Source: Chryseobacterium oryzae (lineage in GTDB: Bacteria > Bacteroidota > Bacteroidia > Flavobacteriales > Weeksellaceae). From it: a stretch of DNA of 64,000 nt. Both the position numbers and the translations under genes were made by a program. The stretch is taken from NCBI RefSeq assembly GCF_022811665.1, contig NZ_CP094529.1:496001-560000 (forward strand), in the 5' to 3' direction. Under the pieces are notes generated by a model. It searched no databases, was not told the DNA's origin, and saw nothing but the letters and a program-made list of their open reading frames with translations. Shown in pieces: positions 26,986 to 34,975 of the stretch (its first letter is position 1; the number at the start of each line of letters is the position of its first letter).

Positions 26986-28023
26986 ATGCTTAAATCACTT
27001 TTCAACTGGAAAGTTTTACTCAATTTACTTCTTGCTATAGGTGTTTTTGTAGGTCTTATTTACCTTACTTTCCGATGGTTAGAATATCACACCAATCACG
27101 GACAAGAGGTTCCTGTTCCTAACGTGATGAATAAATCGGTGCACGATGCTGTAAAAATATTAGAAGATGCCGGGTTAGATTATGAAGTAGACAGTGCTGC
27201 TTACGATCCTAAATACAAACCGCTTCAGGTTTTAAAAGTATATCCGTCTCCGGGATCCCGTGTAAAAGACGGAAGAGCAATTCAGCTTATGGTAAATCCT
27301 AAAAGCTGGGCTCCTGTTGCAATTCCGGATGTTATCAATAAATATTCTGGTCTTGCATTCCAAAGATTAGAACAGGTTGGTCTGAAGGTTTCGGATACTA
27401 TCTATGAGCCAAGCATTCAGAAAGATGCCGTTTTAAGGATTTTGTTTAAAGGAAATCCTGTGAACCCTGGTACAAAAATCCCAAGATTTTCTTTGGTAGA
27501 CGTTGTGGTAGGTTCTGGCCCTCTAAGAAATATTGGTGTGCCTAATGTGGTAGGATTAACGGTAAAAGAAGCTAAAATGGTTATTGCCAAAAATCTTTTC
27601 GAACTGGGTGCTGTAAACCATGAAGACGGAGGTAATAGTGATTCTGATATCGTTTATTATCAAGATCCTGCATCGGGAGATATTCGTGATCAGGGAATGC
27701 AGATAGATTTGTGGGCAAGTAAAAAAACGCCTGCCGAACTTCGCAGTAAGATTGATGAGCTTAATTCTATGTATCGTATGAAAGTAGATACCACACTTCC
27801 GCCCATCCGATATGAAGAAGTTTCGGAAGTAGAAGAACCAAAAATAAAGGAACCTGCACCTGTGGTTCATCAGAAAAAAGAAGTTCCAAAAACAGAAAAT
27901 GCAAAACCTTCGGGCGGAACTTCAGGAAAAAGCAATACACCGGCTGAAAAACCTAAAGCATCAGCTACGCCTTCTTCGGGGACTCAGGAGAAACCCAAGG
28001 CGAAAAAACCAATTATTAATTAA
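26986..28023 (+). CDS. Membrane-anchored PASTA-domain protein
   Basis: A 345-residue protein. A short cytoplasmic end and one transmembrane helix (about 9-29) are followed by three PASTA domains (roughly 40-107, 108-183, 184-255), each starting with a VPNV/IPDV-type motif and ending in a G-V/D-VxV-G segment. Residues 270-345 are a Pro/Lys/Ala-rich disordered tail. No kinase domain is present, unlike PknB-type PASTA kinases. PASTA domains bind muropeptides or beta-lactams in Firmicutes, so a cell-wall role is inferred. It precedes the pseudouridine synthase gene but has its own terminator. Confidence 0.87.
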   Translation: MLKSLFNWKVLLNLLLAIGVFVGLIYLTFRWLEYHTNHGQEVPVPNVMNKSVHDAVKILEDAGLDYEVDSAAYDPKYKPLQVLKVYPSPGSRVKDGRAIQLMVNPKSWAPVAIPDVINKYSGLAFQRLEQVGLKVSDTIYEPSIQKDAVLRILFKGNPVNPGTKIPRFSLVDVVVGSGPLRNIGVPNVVGLTVKEAKMVIAKNLFELGAVNHEDGGNSDSDIVYYQDPASGDIRDQGMQIDLWASKKTPAELRSKIDELNSMYRMKVDTTLPPIRYEEVSEVEEPKIKEPAPVVHQKKEVPKTENAKPSGGTSGKSNTPAEKPKASATPSSGTQEKPKAKKPIIN

Positions 28024-28045
28024 TATAATTTCAAATATAAATTAC

Positions 28046-28077
28046 AGCTTCAACTGAAATAATGTTGAAGCTTTTTA
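28046..28077 (+). terminator. Terminator after the PASTA gene
   Basis: A 9-bp stem (28046-28054 with 28064-28072), nine-base loop and T run, 12 bases before the rluD-like start. Confidence 0.7.
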
Positions 28078-28088
28078 TATAAATTAAT

Positions 28089-29156
28089 ATGATGACAGAA
28101 GATAACGAAGAATTTTTGGAAGAAGAATTTTCAGATTCTCAAACATCCGATTTTGATGACGAAAACAAAGGCCTCTATGAGCATTTCAATATTACGGTGG
28201 ATAGTAAGCAGGAGCCTTTAAGAATTGATAAATACCTGCAGATTTTCAGACAAAACTCTTCAAGAAATAAAATTTCTCAAACCTGCAGAGCAGGAAATGT
28301 TGTCGTAAACAATATTCCGGTAAAGCAAAATTATCGAGTGAAACCGGGTGACCAAATTTCTGTGTTACTCGCTCATCCTCCAAGAGAAAACGTTATTATT
28401 CCGCAAGATATTCCCATTAATATTGTATATGAAGATGATGATTTGGTGGTGGTCGATAAAGAAGCCGGAATGGTTGTGCATCCCGGATTTGGAAACTGGG
28501 ATGGGACTTTAGTAAATGCCTTAGCTTTCCACTTTCAAAATAATGGCGAAAAATCTGATCTGGATAGAGTAGGTTTGGTGCACAGAATCGACAAAGATAC
28601 CTCCGGACTTCTCGTAATTGCTAAAAACGAATATGCTTTAAGTTTTCTCGCTAAACAATTTTTTGAAAGAAAAACAAAACGCCTTTATTGGGCATTTGTC
28701 TGGGGAAATGTTCAGGAAGATCAAGGGACAATTACGGGGCATATTGGCAGACATCCGAAGAACAGAATGCAAATGTATACTTACGTAGACGGAAGCCAAG
28801 GAAAACATGCGGTAACGCATTACAAAGTGTTAGAAAGATTTAAATACATGACTTGGGTAGAGTGTAAACTCGAAACCGGAAGAACACATCAGATACGGGC
28901 TCATTTTAAACACATCGGTCATACATTATTCAATGATGAGAGATATGAAGGGAATGTAGCTTTAAGAGGGGTTAATCTCCCAAAGTATAAACAGTTCATT
29001 AAAAATGTTTTTGAAGTTTTACCAAGACATGCCTTGCACGCACATACACTTGGTTTTATACATCCCACAACAAAAAAGGAATTGTATTTTGAAAGCCCTA
29101 TGCCTAAAGATATGGCGGATGCCGTAAAAAAATGGAGAAATTATTTAGAAAACTAA
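28089..29156 (+). CDS. rluD: RluA/RluD-family 23S rRNA pseudouridine synthase
   Basis: A 355-residue enzyme: acidic N-terminus, S4 RNA-binding domain (about 45-100; RIDKYLQIFRQNSSRNK, then AGNVVVNN) and the RluA catalytic domain with HRIDKDTSGLLV (catalytic Asp) and GRTHQIRAHF. It isomerises specific uridines in 23S rRNA; RluD-like specificity (H69) is inferred from domain order and length. Two tandem ATG codons at the start. Confidence 0.88.
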   Translation: MMTEDNEEFLEEEFSDSQTSDFDDENKGLYEHFNITVDSKQEPLRIDKYLQIFRQNSSRNKISQTCRAGNVVVNNIPVKQNYRVKPGDQISVLLAHPPRENVIIPQDIPINIVYEDDDLVVVDKEAGMVVHPGFGNWDGTLVNALAFHFQNNGEKSDLDRVGLVHRIDKDTSGLLVIAKNEYALSFLAKQFFERKTKRLYWAFVWGNVQEDQGTITGHIGRHPKNRMQMYTYVDGSQGKHAVTHYKVLERFKYMTWVECKLETGRTHQIRAHFKHIGHTLFNDERYEGNVALRGVNLPKYKQFIKNVFEVLPRHALHAHTLGFIHPTTKKELYFESPMPKDMADAVKKWRNYLEN

Positions 29157-29176
29157 AAATATATTGAGATTTTTTT

Positions 29177-29184
29177 TATATTTG
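29177..29184 (+). promoter_or_regulatory. -7 promoter element for the PorP/SprF gene
   Basis: TATATTTG, 23 bases before the ATG at 29208. Confidence 0.5.
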
Positions 29185-29207
29185 TTGAATTGAAATCAAG
29201 ATTTGTT

Positions 29208-30158
29208 ATGAGAAAACTATATGCTATCGTATGTTTAGCTCTTTTGTCGAATGCATACAAAGCACAAGAATCATTACCATACTATCAGCAATATCTTTTA
29301 GATGGTGAGTTCCTGTTCAACCCTGCACAATACGGTAAAACTGACTATGTACAGCTTAATCTAAATTATCAGCAACAATTTTCAAAATTCAGCGAGTCTC
29401 CAAACGTACAGTCTGTGGGGATTAACGCTAATATTTTTGATAGAGTTGGAGCCGGTATTTCTGTTTTTAGAGACAGCAACGGTCCTATTTCTGCCGGTGG
29501 TATTACTGCGGGAGCTTCTTATTTTATCCCATTAAGCAGTGAAGGGGAAAGAAAAGATCAGTTTTCTTTTGGTACAAGTGTTAATTTTTATAATATGAAT
29601 TTCGATTATTCTAAAATTAATACTCAAGATGGTTACGATCCTTTGTTACAAGGTAATGAAAGTAATATCTTTATGGTGTATGCTAACTTCGGTTTGGCTG
29701 CAACCTACAGAGGGATTTATGGAGGTGTTTCGGTAAATGATATCGCTTTAAGCAACGATCAGGCTATTGTAAACAATTACGAGCCTTCTCCAATTAAATT
29801 CTTCCTGAATTTAGGATACGATTGGAGATTGGCAGACAACATCGCTCTTACACCATCTGTTTTGGTTAATTTGAATACTAATTCTACGAGAATGACAGAT
29901 TTCAACTTGATGGCAACTTTTTCTAACGACATCAACGCTTTCTCAATCGGTGCAAGTTACAGAACAGTACAAAACAGATTCGATAATCAGCAGTTAAGCA
30001 TTTCACCAATTGTTAAAGTAAGATTCAACAAGTTTATGGTGGGAGCAACTTATAACCTTGGGATGTCCGATATTCAGACTTACGGAGGAAACAGCTTCAT
30101 GATTGGTCTTGGTTATAACTTCGACAACTTTATCAATCATAGAGGATTTAGATATTAA
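29208..30158 (+). CDS. PorP/SprF-family outer-membrane protein (type IX secretion associated)
   Basis: I use the ATG at 29208, which begins a signal peptide (MRKLYAIVCLALLSNAYKAQ); a TTG 18 bases upstream is unlikely. The 316-residue product is beta-rich with the family pattern QQYLLDGEFLFNPAQYGKTD near the N-terminus and a C-terminal barrel strand ending MIGLGYNFDNFINHRGFRY. SprF/PorP proteins partner with T9SS and gliding adhesins such as SprB. Here no gldK-N or sprB-like gene is adjacent, so it is a stand-alone paralogue of unknown cargo. Confidence 0.88.
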   Translation: MRKLYAIVCLALLSNAYKAQESLPYYQQYLLDGEFLFNPAQYGKTDYVQLNLNYQQQFSKFSESPNVQSVGINANIFDRVGAGISVFRDSNGPISAGGITAGASYFIPLSSEGERKDQFSFGTSVNFYNMNFDYSKINTQDGYDPLLQGNESNIFMVYANFGLAATYRGIYGGVSVNDIALSNDQAIVNNYEPSPIKFFLNLGYDWRLADNIALTPSVLVNLNTNSTRMTDFNLMATFSNDINAFSIGASYRTVQNRFDNQQLSISPIVKVRFNKFMVGATYNLGMSDIQTYGGNSFMIGLGYNFDNFINHRGFRY

Positions 30159-30183
30159 TATCAATTTAATTTGAATACATTTG

Positions 30184-30209
30184 AGCTCTGAAATTTTCAG
30201 AGCTTTTTT
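30184..30209 (+). terminator. Terminator of the PorP/SprF gene
   Basis: A 9-bp stem (30184-30192 with 30196-30204), three-base loop and T run, only five bases before the hemW ATG. Confidence 0.8.
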
Positions 30210-30213
30210 ATTT

Positions 30214-31338
30214 ATGATTTACCTTCACATTCCCTTTTGCAAACAGAAGTGCAGCTACTGTAATTTTCATTTTTCTACTTCTTTACAGTTTAAAGATGAA
30301 ATGATTTCTGCAATGAAAAAGGAAATCTTTCTCCGCAAAGAAGAACTGCAAAATAATAGCTTAAAATCTCTTTATTTTGGAGGAGGAACACCTTCCATTC
30401 TTACAACCGATGAAATTCATTCTTTAATTGATGAGGTTTTAAAATATTTCAGCTTCGAAAAAGATGTTGAGATCACCTTAGAAGCCAATCCTGATGATCT
30501 GAATAGAACTTTTTTGAAAGATCTTTCAAAATCCCCGGTAAACCGCCTATCCATAGGAACACAAAGTTTTTTTGAAGAAGATTTAAAACTCATGAACCGT
30601 GCACATAACGCTTCGGAAGCAGAAAGCTCTATTAAAAGAGCTCAGGATTTTGGGTTTGATAATTTAAGTATCGACTTAATTTATGGTTCACCAAGTTCTA
30701 ATTTGGAAATTTGGAAAGAAAATCTCAATAAAACGATTGCCCTGGAAATTCCTCACATTTCTTCGTATGCTTTAACGGTAGAACCTAAAACAGCCTTAGA
30801 AAACTGGGTTTCTAAAGGTAAAATTTCTACTCCGAAAGAAGAAGATCAGAATCTGGAATTCTATTACATGACCGATTTTTTAAAAGATCATGGTTTTGAA
30901 CATTATGAAGTTTCCAATTTTGCAAAATCTGGATTTCATTCCAGGCATAATTCTGCCTATTGGAAGTATAAAGAATATCTGGGAATTGGCCCTTCCGCAC
31001 ATTCTTATAACGGAACAGATGTAAGAAGCTGGAATGTTGCCAATAATCAGCAATATATAAAGCAACTGAATTCTAATATTTTAGCCAAAGAAACCGAAAT
31101 TCTTTCAGAGCAGGATCAGTTCAACGAAATGATTATGATTGGTTTAAGAACAATTTGGGGTGTAGATTTAGAAAATTTAAATCAGAAATTCTCAGAAAAC
31201 ATTTTGAATTATTTTAATAAAGAAATTCAGAATAAAATAGAAGAAGGAATTCTGGAAATTGAAAATAATCACCTCAAAATTCCTGAAAAACATTGGTTTA
31301 TGGCAGACGGAATTGCTGCAGATTTGTTTCAGGTCTAA
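30214..31338 (+). CDS. hemW: Radical SAM haem chaperone HemW
   Basis: The ATG at 30214 gives MIYLHIPFCKQKCSYC, the normal HemW start; the in-frame TTG at 30181 would lie inside the preceding terminator. The 374-residue protein has the radical SAM cysteines C9, C13 and C16, the GGGTP motif (56-60) and the haem-binding HNxxYW motif (HNSAYW, 245-250), which separates HemW from coproporphyrinogen dehydrogenase HemN. It inserts haem into respiratory proteins. Confidence 0.92.
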   Translation: MIYLHIPFCKQKCSYCNFHFSTSLQFKDEMISAMKKEIFLRKEELQNNSLKSLYFGGGTPSILTTDEIHSLIDEVLKYFSFEKDVEITLEANPDDLNRTFLKDLSKSPVNRLSIGTQSFFEEDLKLMNRAHNASEAESSIKRAQDFGFDNLSIDLIYGSPSSNLEIWKENLNKTIALEIPHISSYALTVEPKTALENWVSKGKISTPKEEDQNLEFYYMTDFLKDHGFEHYEVSNFAKSGFHSRHNSAYWKYKEYLGIGPSAHSYNGTDVRSWNVANNQQYIKQLNSNILAKETEILSEQDQFNEMIMIGLRTIWGVDLENLNQKFSENILNYFNKEIQNKIEEGILEIENNHLKIPEKHWFMADGIAADLFQV

Positions 31339-31377
31339 AAATTTTTAATCCCGAATCTCAGATTTAAAATCTTTAAG

Positions 31378-31385
31378 TATTTTTG
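31378..31385 (+). promoter_or_regulatory. -7 promoter element for murI
   Basis: TATTTTTG, 18 bases before the TTG start at 31404. Confidence 0.5.
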
Positions 31386-31403
31386 CATTAAATTTCAAAG
31401 CAT

Positions 31404-32234
31404 TTGAAAACTAAAAAACAAGATTATTCGCATCTTTCGTCTAAACAGCCCATTGGTATTTTCGATAGTGGAGTGGGAGGACTTACTGTGGCTAAAGAAA
31501 TTAAAAGGCTGCTTCCAAACGAAGATTTAATATATTTTGGAGATACAAAACACCTTCCTTACGGTGAGAAATCCAAAGAAGCAATTATAGGGTATTCTAC
31601 AAAAATTGCTAATTTTCTTCTAGAACAAAACTGTAAAGCGATTGTAATTGCATGTAATACAGCAACAGCAAATGCTTTGAACGAAGTGATGGAATCCGTA
31701 GCCGGAAAAGTTCCTGTTATTGACGTTATTAATCCTGTAGCCGAAAAAGTTTCATACGAAATTCATAATAATGTGGGCGTAATTGCGACGAAGGCAACGG
31801 TAAATTCTGGTTTGTACAAGAAGAGTATAAGAAAGCACAATAAATTTATTAAAGTAGATGAACTGGCAACTCCTCTTTTGGTTCCTGCCATAGAAGAAGG
31901 CTTTAAAAATCATCCTATTACTCATGCGATAATTTATAATTATCTAAGCAACAGTAAATTAAAGAATATTGAAACCTTGATTTTGGGCTGTACTCACTAT
32001 CCGTTATTAATTGATGAAATTAAACAGTATTACGGAAACCGCGTACGAGTGATAGATTCTCCGAATATTGTTGCGAGTCATCTCAAGATTATTTTAGATA
32101 AATATCATCTGCTGAATGAAAACAATGCACATCCGGTATATCAATTCTATCTTTCGGATATCACGAAAAATTTCGAAAAAATCTCTAAAAAATTCTTTGG
32201 TAAAACAATAGATTTAGAGCTGAAAGTATTATAA
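31404..32234 (+). CDS. murI: Glutamate racemase
   Basis: A 276-residue enzyme supplying D-glutamate for peptidoglycan. Catalytic features: IGIFDSGVGGLTV, VIACNTATAN (first Cys) and LILGCTHYPLL (second Cys). No ATG exists near the N-terminus, so a TTG start at 31404 is inferred. It fits the family's start (FDSGVGG at residues 20-26) and a -7 element 18 bases upstream. Confidence 0.93.
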   Translation: MKTKKQDYSHLSSKQPIGIFDSGVGGLTVAKEIKRLLPNEDLIYFGDTKHLPYGEKSKEAIIGYSTKIANFLLEQNCKAIVIACNTATANALNEVMESVAGKVPVIDVINPVAEKVSYEIHNNVGVIATKATVNSGLYKKSIRKHNKFIKVDELATPLLVPAIEEGFKNHPITHAIIYNYLSNSKLKNIETLILGCTHYPLLIDEIKQYYGNRVRVIDSPNIVASHLKIILDKYHLLNENNAHPVYQFYLSDITKNFEKISKKFFGKTIDLELKVL

Positions 32235-32270
32235 AAAATCGGGATTCAAAAAAATGAATCCCGATTTTTT
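32234..32270. terminator. Bidirectional terminator murI/rsmD
   Basis: A perfect 15-bp stem (32234-32248 with 32255-32269), six-base loop, A and T runs on both sides, between convergent genes. Confidence 0.92.
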
Positions 32271-32854
32271 TATTCTGTGGAAAGTTCTGGTTCAGTTTCT
32301 TCTGTATTAGGTTCATAAAAACTGAAGCTCACATTTCCGTATTTCCTTGTATATTTATAGTTGGGATGGTCTAGTTTCAGTCTGCTTTGGTGTTCTACAA
32401 TTAGCACGCCGTTAGGTTTAAGGTATTTGTTATTCAGCACTAAAGAAATAAGTTCCTGATATTTTTTTTCTTCCGTTTCAAAGGGAGCATCGGCAAAAAC
32501 AATCTCAAAAGATTTCTTATTTCTGAATTTTTTCAGCCAATCGTACACATCACCACGTTGTGTACTTATTTGAAGGCTCATATCCAATTCTGATGCTGTA
32601 GAATTAATAAAAGAAGTGTGTTTGGGATTCATCTCCACAGAGGTTATATCTTGGCAACCTCTTGATGCAAATTCAAGACTTATGGAGCCAATTCCTGCAA
32701 ACAAATCGAGTACAGAAACAGACTGCATATCGTAAGTGTTTTCCAGAATGCTGAAGAGTGCCTCTTTGGCGAAATCTGTGGTAGGTCTTACATCAAAATG
32801 TTTTGGTGCGGCTATTTTCTTTGCTTTCCATTTTCCGGAAATGATTCTGTACAT
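32270..32854 (-). CDS. rsmD: 16S rRNA (guanine(966)-N2)-methyltransferase RsmD-like
   Basis: A 194-residue Rossmann methyltransferase starting MYRIISGKWKAKKI, with RPTTDFAKEALFSIL and DLFAGIGSISLEFASRG (AdoMet binding), as in RsmD. The catalytic motif IV, normally DPPY/F, reads DAPF here (FADAPFE), so the first proline is replaced. It is the last gene of a minus-strand set Smr-DUF3822-rsmD. Confidence 0.9.
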   Translation of the reverse strand: MYRIISGKWKAKKIAAPKHFDVRPTTDFAKEALFSILENTYDMQSVSVLDLFAGIGSISLEFASRGCQDITSVEMNPKHTSFINSTASELDMSLQISTQRGDVYDWLKKFRNKKSFEIVFADAPFETEEKKYQELISLVLNNKYLKPNGVLIVEHQSRLKLDHPNYKYTRKYGNVSFSFYEPNTEETEPELSTE

Positions 32855-32923
32855 TGTAATGGTTTTTTGAATTGTAATAGGTAATAGATAACAGGAAATC
32901 TGAGATTAATCTGTATTCTAAGC

Positions 32924-33640
32924 CTAATTTAGGATGAAATTCTTATTCGGAATATTATCGTAAACTACTTTAAGATTTTTTACAAACTTCTGAAGTTCAG
33001 ATATAAATGTTTCGTTTTCGGTAGTTTCTCCGTAAACATAAAAGTTGGTTTCTTTTATCCCGAACCCAATTTTACTAAGCGTAAACATCACAAAGTAAAG
33101 AAAATCTACTTCAGAATTTACATCTAAGTTATTGTAGAGAATTACTTTCTTATTCAGAATAGCAAAAAACTCGCATTGGTTATGGTAGAGATTGATGTGG
33201 ATTTCCTTGCTGTTTTTATTGCTGATTGAGTTCAGAAACTTTTCTCCCGAAAAATTAAATCTAACAGGAATAGAAAGATCTTTTATTTTTTTGTAAAAAT
33301 TTCTCGGAAAAGTATAATAAAACTGAACTTTGAATTTTTTATTCACAGAAAGCATCAGCTCTTCATTTTCTTTGTCTACTGGTGCGTTAAAGGCAATTAA
33401 ATCATATCCAGAGTCATGATCTTCAAAACCTTCAGGCATCAAAGTAAAATGGTTGAGGGCAGAAATAACAGAAACCTCGTCATATCTCTGCTTCAGTAAG
33501 ATTTCTTCCAGTTTGCCGAGAATATAATTTTCTGGAGATTCTTCGGTCACGAAAAAAGAATTTTCTTCCAGAATGCTTTTATTTTTAGCAATTTGGTAAA
33601 TAAGTCCGTCTTTTGTAAAAAGTAAATGTAGTACGTTCAT
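32924..33640 (-). CDS. DUF3822 family protein
   Basis: A 238-residue protein of a Bacteroidota-restricted family regularly found next to rsmD. It starts MNVLHLLFTKDGLIYQIAK and is mixed alpha/beta without catalytic motifs, signal peptide or membrane segment. The family has been compared with an actin-like (ASKHA) fold; no function is established. It sits 18 bases after the Smr gene and 69 bases before rsmD. Confidence 0.82.
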   Translation of the reverse strand: MNVLHLLFTKDGLIYQIAKNKSILEENSFFVTEESPENYILGKLEEILLKQRYDEVSVISALNHFTLMPEGFEDHDSGYDLIAFNAPVDKENEELMLSVNKKFKVQFYYTFPRNFYKKIKDLSIPVRFNFSGEKFLNSISNKNSKEIHINLYHNQCEFFAILNKKVILYNNLDVNSEVDFLYFVMFTLSKIGFGIKETNFYVYGETTENETFISELQKFVKNLKVVYDNIPNKNFILN

Positions 33641-33658
33641 ATTGCAATTGTTGCAAAT

Positions 33659-34153
33659 TTAGTGAAATTCTACCATTACCGCACCCGATTGATGATGCAG
33701 AATGTCTTTATTATAAAAATCCAGACCAGTCTGGCTTTCGAGAACGTCTAATACCATTTTCTGCAAAACGCCATCGCCGATTCCGTGTATAATTTCGAGT
33801 TTTTTCAAATGGTTTTTTCTACAAAAACTAATGGTTTCCAGCAGTTTTTCTTTTTGAATAAAAAGTCTTTCAAAACTATCGTATTCATTAGTGTTTTTCA
33901 CTAAATAATGAAAATGAAGATCCAAAACAAATGGATTTTTGTCGTGCTTTTTAGAACTTATTTTTCGGGGTTCTGCTTTTTTAACGATCTCAATGTTATC
34001 GTAGATTGAAGCGTTTTTCGGGACCAGTTTTTGTTTCGGATAAGAATGTGTAAATCCATATTCATCTTTAAAAACAACAGTATTCCCATTCACCGAAGTA
34101 ATTACCCCGCCTAAATCTTCATCTACCACAGAAACTTTATCTCCAATTTTCAC
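33659..34153 (-). CDS. Smr-domain protein (MutS2 C-terminal-like)
   Basis: A 164-residue protein. An N-terminal Tudor/KOW-like beta barrel (about 1-45: KIGDKVSVVDEDLGGVITSV) is joined to a C-terminal Smr domain with DLHFHYLV and HGIGDGVLQKMV, the DLH and HGxG motifs of the nicking or RNA-cleaving Smr fold. It is a stand-alone Smr protein without MutS ATPase. A role in ribosome rescue or DNA processing is possible but not shown. Confidence 0.85.
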   Translation of the reverse strand: MKIGDKVSVVDEDLGGVITSVNGNTVVFKDEYGFTHSYPKQKLVPKNASIYDNIEIVKKAEPRKISSKKHDKNPFVLDLHFHYLVKNTNEYDSFERLFIQKEKLLETISFCRKNHLKKLEIIHGIGDGVLQKMVLDVLESQTGLDFYNKDILHHQSGAVMVEFH

Positions 34154-34170
34154 ACGATATTATTTTTTTT

Positions 34171-34260
34171 AGGAGCCGGGAACCTGCTTTCCGCTCATAC
34201 TCCTCACTCCATTGCATTTGCCATTTCCTGTTGCGGGGTAACCGCTACAATCAGGGCTAA
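34171..34260. repeat. GC-rich intergenic element, candidate interspersed repeat
   Basis: The gap between the Smr gene and the YfcE-like gene holds a roughly 90-base block (starting AGGAGCCGGG, ending AATCAGGGCTAA) much richer in G+C than other gaps. It has stop codons in all frames examined. From memory it resembles a class of short intergenic elements found repeatedly in flavobacterial genomes, reading TAGCCCTGAT...CCGGCTCCTAA on the minus strand. Only one copy is in this window. Confidence 0.45.
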
Positions 34261-34330
34261 AATATTTCACACCAATCAAATGACGTTCAATACTACTTTG
34301 GGTAAAACTGAACTCTGCAAAAATAAGAAT

Positions 34331-34828
34331 TCAAACTTTTTTACCCAATTCAATCAGGGCTAAATCTTTTATTTCTTCACCATCTATTACAAACTGCAAC
34401 ATTGTTCTCATGGTATGCCATCCTTGTTTTCCGCAAGCTCCGGGATTCAGATGAAGAAGCTTGTTTTTTTCATCATACATTACCTTCAGAATATGAGAAT
34501 GCCCCGAAATAAATAATTTCGGACTGCTTTCTGAAATTTCTTTCTTAGCTAAAGGCGAATATTTCCCGGGATAACCACCGATATGAATCATCATTACTTC
34601 TACCTTTTCACACATAAAACGATGTACTTCCGGGAATTCAGAACGGATTTTTGCTCCGTCTATATTCCCGTAAACACCTCGTAAAGGCTTTGTTTTTTCG
34701 AGTTGTTCGATAATTTCAAAACTTCCGAAATCTCCGCAATGCCAAATTTCATCAGCCTGCTTCGCATAATCTAAAATTCTTTCATCAATATAAGAGTGTG
34801 TGTCGGAAAGAAGCAGAATTTTAGTCAT
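34331..34828 (-). CDS. YfcE/MJ0936-family metallophosphoesterase
   Basis: A 165-residue calcineurin-like phosphoesterase with all metal-binding motifs: LLSDTHS (DxH), WHCGDFGS (GDF), GVYGNID (GNxD), HIGG and SGHSHIL (GHSH), plus the C-terminal LNPGACGKQGWH. Cytoplasmic single-domain enzyme of the YfcE group that hydrolyses small phosphodiesters in vitro; the natural substrate is unknown. Confidence 0.9.
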   Translation of the reverse strand: MTKILLLSDTHSYIDERILDYAKQADEIWHCGDFGSFEIIEQLEKTKPLRGVYGNIDGAKIRSEFPEVHRFMCEKVEVMMIHIGGYPGKYSPLAKKEISESSPKLFISGHSHILKVMYDEKNKLLHLNPGACGKQGWHTMRTMLQFVIDGEEIKDLALIELGKKV

Positions 34829-34949
34829 AGAATAGTAACTTTTAATTGGAAAACTCAGATTTAGAACAAAGTAAATTCAAAAAAATATTTTAATGATCTA
34901 TTTCTGGTTTTAATCTAAAAACAAATTTACTCAATAATACTGAATTGAT

Positions 34950-34957
34950 TAAATTTG
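34950..34957 (+). promoter_or_regulatory. -7 promoter element for the serine hydrolase gene
   Basis: TAAATTTG, 19 bases before the ATG at 34976. A TTG codon inside it is an unlikely alternative start, which supports the ATG. Confidence 0.55.
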
Positions 34958-34975
34958 AGAAAATTTAAAAAAAAT

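Noticed and set aside
34154..34330. Insertion-sequence remnant between the Smr and YfcE-like genes
   Set aside because: No transposase-like residues in any frame and no clear terminal inverted repeats or target duplication; described instead as a candidate intergenic repeat.
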